DNA from: Deltaproteobacteria bacterium | Lineage (GTDB): Bacteria > Desulfobacterota > GWC2-55-46 | Assembly (NCBI GenBank): GCA_016182705.1 | Contig: JACPGA010000189.1 | Location: forward strand, 1-5,911 | DNA length: 5,911 nucleotides | Direction of reading: 5' to 3' | Shown here: piece after piece, positions 1 to 5,121 of the stretch | Numbering within the stretch: the first letter of the stretch is position 1 | Layout of the letters: each line of letters begins with the position of its first letter | Notes under the pieces: generated by a model | Database searches by the model: none | What the model was told of the DNA's origin: nothing | The model's input: only the letters and a program-made list of their open reading frames with translations | Position numbers and translations under genes: made by a program

Positions 1-159
1 AAGTTCAAAGCGGGCACGCGCGTTTTTCTGAAGTTTTCGCTCTTCGAAGGCGAAAAACCCATCGAGGTCGCCGCCGAAATCATGCGCTTCCACGACAAAA
101 AACGCGGGCCTGGCCGCAAACGCCCCGTCACCACCGGCGTCGGCCTCAAGCTGGTGGAC
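1..159 (+). CDS. PilZ-like domain protein, C-terminal fragment (both ends missing)
   Basis: The frame is open from base 1, so the start lies outside the window. The residues read like the second half of a PilZ domain: alternating beta-strand hydrophobics (TRVFLKFSLFEG, then KPIEVAAEIMRFH), a charged loop rich in Lys/Arg, and then TGVGLKLVD, which resembles the closing G-[IV]-G-hydrophobic-[KR]-F-hydrophobic-D strand of PilZ. PilZ domains bind cyclic di-GMP, but the N-terminal RxxxR part of the ligand site is not in the window, so binding cannot be judged. After about residue 53 the similarity stops and the same frame continues as a membrane transporter piece. All five Arg codons here are CGC, unlike the genes right of position 505. 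The end coordinate is approximate (about 138-165). The assignment rests on pattern recognition only and a different beta-rich domain remains possible. Confidence 0.45.
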
Positions 160-507
160 AATCAACTGCCAGAGTTAATGGGGTTTGACTACAAGGTGGC
201 CGAACTGGCGCAGATGATGCACAGGCCAGCGTGGCTGCACGAAGTCTCTTGGATCGCCGTGCTTTCCGGCTTGGGGGTAGCGTTTCTGGTCGTTGTGGCC
301 AAGCCGTACAAGCGCTTTCCGGCGGCGCTCATCGGCGTGGCGGCGGTGACGGCGTTGAGTGCCTATGTCGGCTGGGATGTGCAGCGCGTGGGCCAGATTC
401 CCCACAGTCTGCCGCTGCCGGGCCTGCCCAATCTGGCGGACGACAAGTGGCTGGACCTGCTGTGGGCTGCTTTACCCCTTGGCCTCATCGCGGCGGTAGA
501 GAGCCTT
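160..507 (+). pseudogene. SulP-family anion transporter, internal fragment
   Basis: About 115 residues resemble the middle of a SulP (sulfate permease/SLC26-type) transporter. The piece opens with NQLPELMGFD, like the [KS]Q-[IL]-P-x-L-[LM]-G motif. A hydrophobic helix follows (SWIAVLSGLGVAFLVVVA), then FPAALIGVAAVTALSAYVGW, then VGQIPHSLPLPGLP, like the family's G-x-I-P-x-x-L-P loop, and finally WLDLLWAALPLGLIAAVESL, like the A-L-x-x-x-x-hydrophobic-E-S-L helix. Intact members are roughly 500-600 residues with 10-14 helices and often a C-terminal STAS domain. Here the N-terminal helices are replaced by a PilZ-like piece, and everything after ESL is missing because the sequence becomes the antisense of another gene. 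The frame stays open to a TAA at 646-648, but residues after about 507 are antisense noise. It cannot make a working transporter. The SulP call is fairly sure and the substrate is unknown. Confidence 0.6.
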
Positions 508-743
508 ACGGGCTCGTCCGCGCTTCCAGGATTCATGTCCATGTACGGGCCGTGCAGGGTAATGGAAAGCCCCCTCGACCCGAAAGATTCCCTTATACGC
601 TCAAGGTCGAACGGGAGCGCCTCTTCTATGAAGAAGCCGTCCATGTAAACTTCCGGGTTGATCCCGGCCTCTATGAGCTTTTCGGATTTTTCAAGCAGGT
701 ACGGGTAAGGCACGTGTACCTGTATCTTTTTTTCCTGTGTCAT
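504..743 (-). CDS. Sugar phosphate isomerase/epimerase-like TIM-barrel protein, N-terminal fragment
   Basis: Reading leftward from an ATG at 743-741, about 80 residues look native. They start MTQEKKIQVHVPYPYL, a first TIM-barrel strand. EVYMDGFFIE and an amphipathic helix follow, then ITLHGPYMDMNPGSADEPVR (residues 61-80). The HGP-x-M-D-x-x-P-G-x-x-D-x-x-V-R pattern is typical of the xylose-isomerase-like/AP-endonuclease family 2 superfamily, whose members isomerise or epimerise sugars or cleave at abasic DNA sites, usually with a metal ion. The His in HGP often lies at the active site. Full members are about 250-280 residues, so over two thirds is missing, cut off where the SulP fragment begins. 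A GAAAGG ribosome-binding site lies about 6 bases before the ATG. AGG and ATA codons match the genes to the right, so this fragment belongs with them. The substrate cannot be inferred. Confidence 0.6.
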
Positions 744-764
744 GGCCGCCTTTCAAGAAGGTAC

Positions 765-793
765 ATTAAACATTAAAAGAAAGCGGCCTTCAA
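765..793 (-). promoter_or_regulatory. Candidate sigma70 promoter for the minus-strand TIM-barrel gene
   Basis: On the minus strand, TTGAAG (793-788) and TTTAAT (770-765) are separated by 17 bases. They match the consensus hexamers at 4 of 6 and 5 of 6 positions. Transcription would start near 758, leaving a short leader with the GAAAGG ribosome-binding site before the ATG at 743. Position and spacing fit well, but the evidence is pattern matching only. Confidence 0.4.
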
Positions 794-836
794 GGAAAAT
801 ACGCCGTCGAAAAAGCCGAATCCCGGCCCCCTCTGC

Positions 837-854
837 TATACTCTTGATAGTATA
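837..854. repeat. Inverted repeat, possible operator in the divergent intergenic region
   Basis: TATACT (837-842) and AGTATA (849-854) are perfect inverted copies around a 6-base spacer, CTTGAT. The repeat overlaps the candidate -35 box (TTGATA, 844-849) of the gene starting at 901. It sits between two divergently transcribed genes, a usual place for an operator. The arms resemble the GTATAC core of the palindrome at 1589-1603 before the GntR gene, so the same regulator could bind both. That link is an inference from short AT-rich arms and could be chance. Confidence 0.35.
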
Positions 855-873
855 TCCGGAACATCTCTTTATT
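844..873 (+). promoter_or_regulatory. Candidate promoter of the exported-protein gene
   Basis: TTGATA (844-849, 5 of 6 matches to the -35 consensus) is followed after 18 bases by TTTATT (868-873, 4 of 6 matches to the -10 consensus). A start near 880 would give a leader of about 20 bases that holds the AAGGAG ribosome-binding site at 888-893. A competing -10-like TATACT at 837-842 has no acceptable -35 box upstream. Confidence 0.35.
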
Positions 874-900
874 AAACCGCACCAGGAAAGGAGACAGCCG

Positions 901-1497
901 ATGAAAAAAGTTTTCGCCATATTCGCATGCCTTCTTCTGGCAGGCTCATATTCTGAAGCAGCCCAGCAGGGCAAGTCCGCGGCAAAGGGCATGAGCGACG
1001 AAGAGCTCATCAGGACAGCGATGAGCGCCGCGCCGCCGCATATCTCAAGGGACGCCACCATAATGGCGCCCGGCACCGACGGCATCAGGACCTTGAAAGA
1101 GGGCACAAACGAGTTCACCTGCATAGCCGATTTGAGCGGCCAGGAGTCCCCTGACCCTGTATGCGCCGACAAGGCCGCGACGGCCTGGTTCACCTCCTTT
1201 TTCAACAAAGAGGAAAAACCCGCCGCTACAGCCCCCGGAGTAGCTTATATGGGCCTGGGCGGCTGGCATTGGGAAAAAGACGGACAGGTCGTGATGGACC
1301 CGGCAACGCCGGGCGCGAAAAGGGTGAAGGAGCCGCCGCACTGGATGATTTTATGGCCTTTCGACGAGAAGGCGACGGGCCTGCCAGTCATGCCAAACAG
1401 GTTCGGCGCGTATGTGATGTATCAAGGCACGCCTTACTCGCACCTGATGATCCACCAGGACCCTATGAAGCTGCCAACGCCTGCCGCCAGAAAATGA
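901..1497 (+). CDS. Conserved exported protein of unknown function
   Basis: The product has 198 residues. The ATG at 901 is chosen because AAGGAG (888-893) lies 7 bases before it and because it starts a clear Sec signal peptide: MKK, a hydrophobic core (VFAIFACLLLAG), and a likely signal peptidase I cut after Ala20 or Ala21. The mature protein therefore probably acts in the periplasm or outside. It carries the features of a recurring but functionally uncharacterised family: an ATIMAPGTDG-x-x-TLKEGTN segment (52-70), a Cys pair in FTCIADLSG...DPVCADKA (C74, C88; a disulfide is plausible), GVAYMGLGG (113-121), PPHWMILWPF (145-154), and a C-terminal GTPYSHLMIH (176-185). No catalytic motif is evident. 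It stands alone, between a divergent gene and a terminator-like hairpin. The coding region and its export are near certain, and the function is unknown. Confidence 0.85.
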   Translation: MKKVFAIFACLLLAGSYSEAAQQGKSAAKGMSDEELIRTAMSAAPPHISRDATIMAPGTDGIRTLKEGTNEFTCIADLSGQESPDPVCADKAATAWFTSFFNKEEKPAATAPGVAYMGLGGWHWEKDGQVVMDPATPGAKRVKEPPHWMILWPFDEKATGLPVMPNRFGAYVMYQGTPYSHLMIHQDPMKLPTPAARK

Positions 1498-1503
1498 AAA
1501 AAA

Positions 1504-1540
1504 CAGGCAGGGAGGAAGCATGCTCTCCCTGCCTGCCTTT
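1504..1540 (+). terminator. Hairpin terminator after the exported-protein gene
   Basis: An 11-bp perfect stem (CAGGCAGGGAG at 1504-1514 pairs with 1525-1535) encloses a 10-base loop, starting 7 bases after the stop codon. Only three T residues follow closely on the plus strand (1538-1540), so termination may be leaky in that direction. Seven A residues at 1497-1503 give a much better T-tract for transcription on the minus strand, so the hairpin may work both ways. Confidence 0.7.
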
Positions 1541-1574
1541 GCGCTTCATCCGGCCCCGTATTCCCAAAAAACCC

Positions 1575-1603
1575 TTGACTTTCCACTATGTACACAGTAT
1601 ACA
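1575..1603 (+). promoter_or_regulatory. Sigma70 promoter of the GntR-type regulator
   Basis: TTGACT (1575-1580) and TATACA (1598-1603) are separated by the ideal 17 bases, and each matches its consensus at 5 of 6 positions. The expected start is near 1610, about 60 bases before the chosen ATG at 1672. This rules out the earlier in-frame ATG at 1588, which lies inside the promoter. Confidence 0.75.
1589..1603. promoter_or_regulatory. Palindromic operator overlapping the -10 box, probable GntR autoregulatory site
   Basis: TGTACACAGTATACA is a 15-base palindrome centred on A1596. Six of seven arm positions are complementary. It also contains the perfect 6-base palindromes TGTACA and GTATAC. The right arm is the -10 hexamer, so a bound protein would block RNA polymerase. 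FadR/FCD-type GntR regulators commonly recognise short palindromes of the TGTATACA type and repress their own genes, so the regulator encoded immediately downstream is the obvious ligand. Binding itself is inferred. Confidence 0.55.
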
Positions 1604-1671
1604 ATAAACAGAGGACTGTACCGGCATCTGTGCAGCCGGGCATGTACGCGCGTTCCACGCCAGAAGGAAAA

Positions 1672-2376
1672 ATGGATAAAACAAGAGTTCTTGACTATCC
1701 TGTCGAGCGTCCAGTAACGCTCAGGGAAAGGATAGTCGATTTCATAAAAGATTCGGTCGTATCGGGCCGACTCAAGCCCGGCGAAAGGGTGCCGGAGCAG
1801 GAGATAGCCGAATCTTTCGGTATCTCGAGGACCCCCATCAGAGAGGCCTTCAGGCAGCTCGAGTCCGAGGGCATCATAACTGTCACGCCGAGGAAGGGCG
1901 CGGTCGTAAGCCCCATTACCGACAAGGACGTAAGCGAGTTCTACGAGATAAAGAGCCTCCTGGAAGGGTACGCCGCCAAGACAGCGTGCGTGAAGCTCAC
2001 GGCCAAAGACATAAAAAAGCTCGAGAGCCTCAACGCCCAGATGGAAAAATGCGCCGAAAAGGGCGACGTCAAGGGCTTTTTCAGGCTCGACAACCAGTTC
2101 CATGACACTTTCCTAAATACCTGCGGCAACGAGAAACTCTGCGTCCTTGTGCATCAGCTCGTCCAGCAGTTCGAAAGGTTCCGGATAACCGCCCTTTCGC
2201 TGCCAGGGCGCATGACAGATTCCGTAAGGCAGCACAGCGAGATAATAGAAGCCTTCACAAAGGGTAACTCATCCCTTGTCGAAGGGCTTGTGCGCGCCAA
2301 CGCGGAAAAGGGCAGGGACATCCTCGTCGAGCAGATATCAAGGGAAAAGGGCAGGCCGCATGAAATTAATCGATAG
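1672..2376 (+). CDS. GntR-family transcriptional regulator, FadR subfamily (FCD domain)
   Basis: The product has 234 residues, a typical length. Residues about 16-80 form the winged helix-turn-helix: LRERIVDFIKDSVVSGRLKPGERVPEQEIA, the recognition segment FGISRTPIREAFRQLESEGII (49-69), and the wing TVTPRKGAVVS. Residues about 88-225 form the helical FCD effector domain. Its metal ligands appear as Asp140, His144 and His188, but the usual third His is Asn210 by gap-free alignment of the last helix pair. Such proteins sense small carboxylates or sugar acids and repress catabolic or transport genes. The ATG at 1672 follows AAGGA by only about 3-4 bases. The ATG at 1642 is in frame but has a weaker ribosome-binding site. 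A palindrome over its own promoter suggests autorepression. The small gene at 2360 overlaps its end. The effector and other targets are unknown. Confidence 0.9.
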   Translation: MDKTRVLDYPVERPVTLRERIVDFIKDSVVSGRLKPGERVPEQEIAESFGISRTPIREAFRQLESEGIITVTPRKGAVVSPITDKDVSEFYEIKSLLEGYAAKTACVKLTAKDIKKLESLNAQMEKCAEKGDVKGFFRLDNQFHDTFLNTCGNEKLCVLVHQLVQQFERFRITALSLPGRMTDSVRQHSEIIEAFTKGNSSLVEGLVRANAEKGRDILVEQISREKGRPHEINR

Positions 2377-2626
2377 CCCCGAAGCCGCGGCAAGGCTCGC
2401 GCGCACCATAATATCCGACATAGCCCTGTACAACAGGGAGAAGATACTCGACGGGATCAAGCACGACAACATCTTCGACCTCCTCGAAAAGGAATTGAAA
2501 GAGGGGCTCGACCTGTACAGGAGCAGGCTTATCCCCGAGATGGACAAGGCGAACAGCTTCTACAACAGGTCCATAGTCGATATACTCATAAAAAGAAACG
2601 GCAACATAGAATCCGAGATCTGGTAG
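2360..2626 (+). CDS. Small conserved-looking helical protein of unknown function
   Basis: The product has 88 residues and its ATG overlaps the last 17 bases of the GntR gene in another frame. A purine-rich AGGGAAAAGGG stretch (2341-2351) lies just upstream. The protein is charged and almost entirely helical by composition: ARLARTIISDIALYNREKILDGI (11-33), then DNIFDLLEKELKEGLDLYRSRL (36-57), ending in Trp. The RLAR-x-x-x-x-DIALYN...LFxxLxxELxEGxxLYxxR pattern recalls uncharacterised short proteins and C-terminal extensions in deltaproteobacteria. This is from memory and not checked. There is no signal peptide or membrane segment, so it is probably cytosolic. Codon use (AGG, ATA, GAC, CTC) matches its neighbours, which supports real coding. 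The overlap implies co-transcription and probably translational coupling with the regulator, but no functional link is shown. Confidence 0.75.
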   Translation: MKLIDSPEAAARLARTIISDIALYNREKILDGIKHDNIFDLLEKELKEGLDLYRSRLIPEMDKANSFYNRSIVDILIKRNGNIESEIW

Positions 2627-2666
2627 GGGTGCGCCCTCCAGACTGTTGAAAACACCGGATTAACGG

Positions 2667-2693
2667 CAGGCTGTTTTTTCAGCAGCCTGTTTT
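2667..2693 (+). terminator. Hairpin terminator after the 88-residue gene
   Basis: CAGGCTG (2667-2673) pairs with CAGCCTG (2683-2689) around a 9-base T-rich loop, followed at once by TTTT (2690-2693). It lies about 40 bases after the stop codon and 46 bases before the next start. This fits an intrinsic terminator separating the regulator unit from the housekeeping run, though the 7-bp stem and short T-tract make it moderate in strength. Confidence 0.6.
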
Positions 2694-2738
2694 GGCCGAC
2701 CGGCCCTTCTAACCCCTTCTGGCAAATTAAATTTTACA

Positions 2739-3704
2739 ATGGATACTCTTCACACATTCACAGCCGCAGTTGAAGACGCGGCAACAAGGCTTGACATTTT
2801 CCTGTCAAACAGGTTCCCGGACATTTCGCGCTCACGGATAAAAACACTTCTGGAAGACGGCCGCGTGCTCGTAAACGCGAAAGCCGTGAAGGCCGGACAC
2901 AAGTTAAAGGGCGGCGACCAGATAACGATGTCTGTACCCGAGCCGGACGGCGAAACCCCCGAAGCTGAGGACATCCCGCTTGACGTGCTCTTTGACGACG
3001 GCGAGGTGGTCGTCATTAACAAGCCCGCTGACATGGCAGTACACCCCGGTGCGGGAAGGGCGACCGGCACGCTCGTGAACGCCCTCGCTGGTATGAAGAA
3101 ACCATTGGCGCCCACAGGCGGGCCGCTCAGGCCCGGTATAGTCCACAGGCTGGACAAGGACACCACCGGCGTTTTAGTTGCGGCAAGGACAGACAAGAGC
3201 TATCACTCGCTTGTCGGCCAGTTTAAGGACCGCAGGACATCGAGGAAATACCTGGCCCTTGTCTGGGGCTACATGAAAGCAGATAAAGGCACGATCGATA
3301 TAGCGATAGGCAGGGACAGCGTACACAGGAAAAAGATATCGACCAAGGCAAGGGTAAAACGGGAGGCCGTTACGAAGTACAAGGTCCTCAAGACTTTCCC
3401 GCTCATATCCCTTCTTGAACTGAAGCTCGAGACCGGCAGGACGCACCAGATAAGGGTACATCTGGCCGAGGTCAAACACCCTGTCGTCGGAGACCAGGTC
3501 TACGGAAAAAGGGATATACCGCCTGCCCTCCCGAAAGCGGCCGCTGACAAGCTCAAAGGCATCAAGCGCCAGATGCTGCACGCGGCAATATTAGGTTTTA
3601 CCCACCCGGAAACCGGCGAATGGATGGAATTTTCCGCACCGCCCCCGCCTGACATGGCAGGGCTGATAGCCGCCTTAGAAGGAGCTTCATCAAATGATAA
3701 GTAA
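2739..3704 (+). CDS. rluD: RluA-family 23S rRNA pseudouridine synthase, RluD-like
   Basis: The product has 321 residues, close to E. coli RluD (about 326). It isomerises specific uridines of large-subunit rRNA to pseudouridine. RluD acts on the helix 69 loop of 23S rRNA, late in ribosome assembly. An S4 RNA-binding domain occupies residues about 16-65 (TRLDIFLSNRFPDISRSRIK...GRVLVN). The catalytic domain follows, with VVINKPADMAVHPGAG (91-106), GIVHRLDKDTTG (133-144) carrying the nucleophile Asp139, ETGRTHQIRVHL (231-242) and RQMLHA (277-282). No key residue is missing. The ATG at 2739 is the only possible start in this frame after a stop at 2661-2663, yet no Shine-Dalgarno sequence precedes it; the upstream bases are AT-rich. 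Its last 11 bases overlap pgeF. RluC or another RluA-type specificity cannot be excluded from sequence alone. Confidence 0.9.
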   Translation: MDTLHTFTAAVEDAATRLDIFLSNRFPDISRSRIKTLLEDGRVLVNAKAVKAGHKLKGGDQITMSVPEPDGETPEAEDIPLDVLFDDGEVVVINKPADMAVHPGAGRATGTLVNALAGMKKPLAPTGGPLRPGIVHRLDKDTTGVLVAARTDKSYHSLVGQFKDRRTSRKYLALVWGYMKADKGTIDIAIGRDSVHRKKISTKARVKREAVTKYKVLKTFPLISLLELKLETGRTHQIRVHLAEVKHPVVGDQVYGKRDIPPALPKAAADKLKGIKRQMLHAAILGFTHPETGEWMEFSAPPPPDMAGLIAALEGASSNDK

Positions 3705-4479
3705 CGCTAACGGCATAAAATATGTCGCCTCCCCGCTGCTTCAGGGAAAAGGCGTAACTCACGGCTTTCTCACCCGCATAGGCGGCGTGAGCCCTGCCCC
3801 ATACGCCTCTCTCAACTTCGACGCCAGAGACACTGACCCGGCAGAAAATGTCGAAAGGAACAGGGCGCTTTTCCATGAGGCATTCGGCGTCCCTACAGGA
3901 AGGCTTGTCACCGTAAGCCAGGTGCACGGCAAGGAAATCCTTGCAATCGAAGGCCCGCTGCCGGATAAGCCAATTGAGGCTGACGCCATAGTGACTAATG
4001 AGACAGGCGTCGCCATAGGCATGCTGACCGCCGACTGCCAGCCCATACTCCTTTTCGACCCGGTAAACCGTGCCATTGGCGCTGTCCACGCCGGTTGGAA
4101 GGGCACTGCCCTCGGCATAGTCGTAGAGACCGGGGAGCTGATGTGGAAAAAATACGGCACGAGGCCGGAAGACCTCATCGTCTCCCTCGGCCCGTGCATA
4201 GGCCCGTGCTGCTACAAGGTCGGCTGGAATGTCCTGGAAGAGTACATGTCAAGACACAGAGAAGCAGACTGTTTTTCGGAGAAAGACGGCCTTCGCATGG
4301 ATATAAACAACGCGAACAGCATCCAGCTCGCCTTGATCGGCGTAAAAAACGAGAATATCTCAAACGACTCAAGATGCACCTCTTGCAATTCAGACCTCTT
4401 TTTCTCGCATCGCAAGGACAACGGAAGGACAGGCAGGCAGCTGAGCTTCATAATGCTTAACCAAAGGGACGAGAGATGA
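3694..4479 (+). CDS. pgeF: Peptidoglycan editing factor PgeF (YfiH/YlmD laccase-domain family)
   Basis: The product has 261 residues, usual for this single-domain cytosolic family. In E. coli, PgeF (YfiH) keeps L-Ser from replacing L-Ala in the peptidoglycan stem. Relatives of the LACC1 type act on purine nucleosides, and older annotations say polyphenol oxidase. Visible motifs are GFLTRIGGVS (24-33), SQVHGKEI (75-82), TADCQPILLFDP (112-123), AVHAGWKGT (130-138), LGPCIGPCCYKVG (165-177) and a terminal FFSHRKDNGRTGRQLSFIML (236-255). His78, Cys115 and His132 have the spacing of the family's metal site. AAGGAG (3679-3684) lies 9 bases before the ATG, inside the end of rluD. The genes overlap by 11 bases at the front and by ATGA with coaE at the back, pointing to coupled translation in one operon. 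Confidence 0.92.
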   Translation: MISNANGIKYVASPLLQGKGVTHGFLTRIGGVSPAPYASLNFDARDTDPAENVERNRALFHEAFGVPTGRLVTVSQVHGKEILAIEGPLPDKPIEADAIVTNETGVAIGMLTADCQPILLFDPVNRAIGAVHAGWKGTALGIVVETGELMWKKYGTRPEDLIVSLGPCIGPCCYKVGWNVLEEYMSRHREADCFSEKDGLRMDINNANSIQLALIGVKNENISNDSRCTSCNSDLFFSHRKDNGRTGRQLSFIMLNQRDER

Positions 4480-5090
4480 TAGTCGGCCTCACTGGCGGCA
4501 TAGCGACCGGCAAGAGCCTTGTGGCCGGCGAGCTGAAGAAACTCGGCGCGCATATAATAGACGCCGACAAAATAGCCAGAGAGATAGTCGAGCCGGGAAA
4601 ACCGGCGTACAACGACATAGTTAAAGAGTTCGGCGCCGCTGTCCTCAAGCCCGACGCTGCGATCGACAGGAAAGCGCTGGCGAAAACCGTATTCTGCGAC
4701 CCTGTCGCGCTGGATAAGCTCAACAACATAACCCACCCGAGGATAAGAGAGCGGATAAGGGAAGAAGCCGGGCGTCTTTCAGCGCAAGGTGACAAGCTGA
4801 TAGTTCTCGACATCGCGCTCCTCATAGAGATGGGCGTCAGGTACGAAGTCGAAAAGATAATAGTCGTCTACAGCGATGCTGAACAGCAGCTGGAGCGGCT
4901 CATGAAACGTGACAACCTGACCCGCGACGAAGCATTGAAAAGGCTCTCCTGCCAGATGGATATAAAGGAAAAGCTCAAATATGCCGATTATGTAATCGAC
5001 AACAGCGGACAATTGGACAAAACAATCGAGCAGACAAGGTCGTTATTCAACAAGATCGAAGGGCTCAAAAATATAAAAAAAGGCACTTGA
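4476..5090 (+). CDS. coaE: Dephospho-CoA kinase
   Basis: The product has 204 residues, the family's usual size. It is a cytosolic P-loop kinase that phosphorylates the 3'-hydroxyl of dephospho-CoA with ATP, the last step of coenzyme A synthesis. The Walker A motif GGIATGKS lies at residues 7-14. HIIDADKIAREIVEPG (26-41) holds the acidic pair Asp29/Asp31. HPRIR (87-91), the LDIALLIE segment (111-118) and the lid/C-terminal pattern RDNLTRDEALKRLSCQ (145-160) followed by ADYVIDNSG (170-178) are all typical. The central segment usually reads D-[IV]-P-L-L-[FY]-E; here Ala114 and Ile117 replace Pro and the aromatic, a mild oddity. The start overlaps the stop of pgeF as ATGA, with AAAGGGA upstream. 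The TGA stop lies inside the -35 box of the rho promoter. Confidence 0.95.
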   Translation: MIVGLTGGIATGKSLVAGELKKLGAHIIDADKIAREIVEPGKPAYNDIVKEFGAAVLKPDAAIDRKALAKTVFCDPVALDKLNNITHPRIRERIREEAGRLSAQGDKLIVLDIALLIEMGVRYEVEKIIVVYSDAEQQLERLMKRDNLTRDEALKRLSCQMDIKEKLKYADYVIDNSGQLDKTIEQTRSLFNKIEGLKNIKKGT

Positions 5091-5115
5091 CAGCCCTTTT
5101 CTTCCGTGCTAAGGT
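5087..5115 (+). promoter_or_regulatory. Strong extended -10 promoter for rho
   Basis: A perfect TTGACA (5087-5092) is followed after exactly 17 bases by TAAGGT (5110-5115), preceded by TG one base away (5107-5108), giving the extended form TGCTAAGGT. The -35 box contains the coaE stop codon. Transcription would begin near 5122, so rho has its own promoter even if some reading from the upstream operon continues into it. Confidence 0.75.
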
Positions 5116-5121
5116 GGAAAT

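Noticed and set aside
82..648. Open frame of 188 residues read as a single PilZ-transporter fusion protein
   Set aside because: It joins pieces of two unrelated families, and its last 45 or so codons are the antisense of the TIM-barrel gene, so it is not a believable single gene.
901..1000. Lipoprotein signal at Cys10 of the exported protein
   Set aside because: The residues before Cys10 (IFA) do not form a proper lipobox and the position is too early. A standard signal peptidase I site after Ala20/Ala21 fits better.
742..1497. Longer version of the exported protein starting at 742
   Set aside because: It would start before the predicted promoter and bury the signal peptide about 50 residues inside. 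The start at 901 has a good ribosome-binding site.
1504..1535. 11-bp inverted repeat considered as a transposon end or recombination site
   Set aside because: It lies directly after a stop codon, occurs once, has no target duplication or transposase nearby, and is well explained as a terminator hairpin.
1546..2103. Minus-strand open frame of 185 residues opposite the GntR gene
   Set aside because: It overlaps the well-supported regulator, crosses its promoter, and has no recognisable domain or ribosome-binding site.
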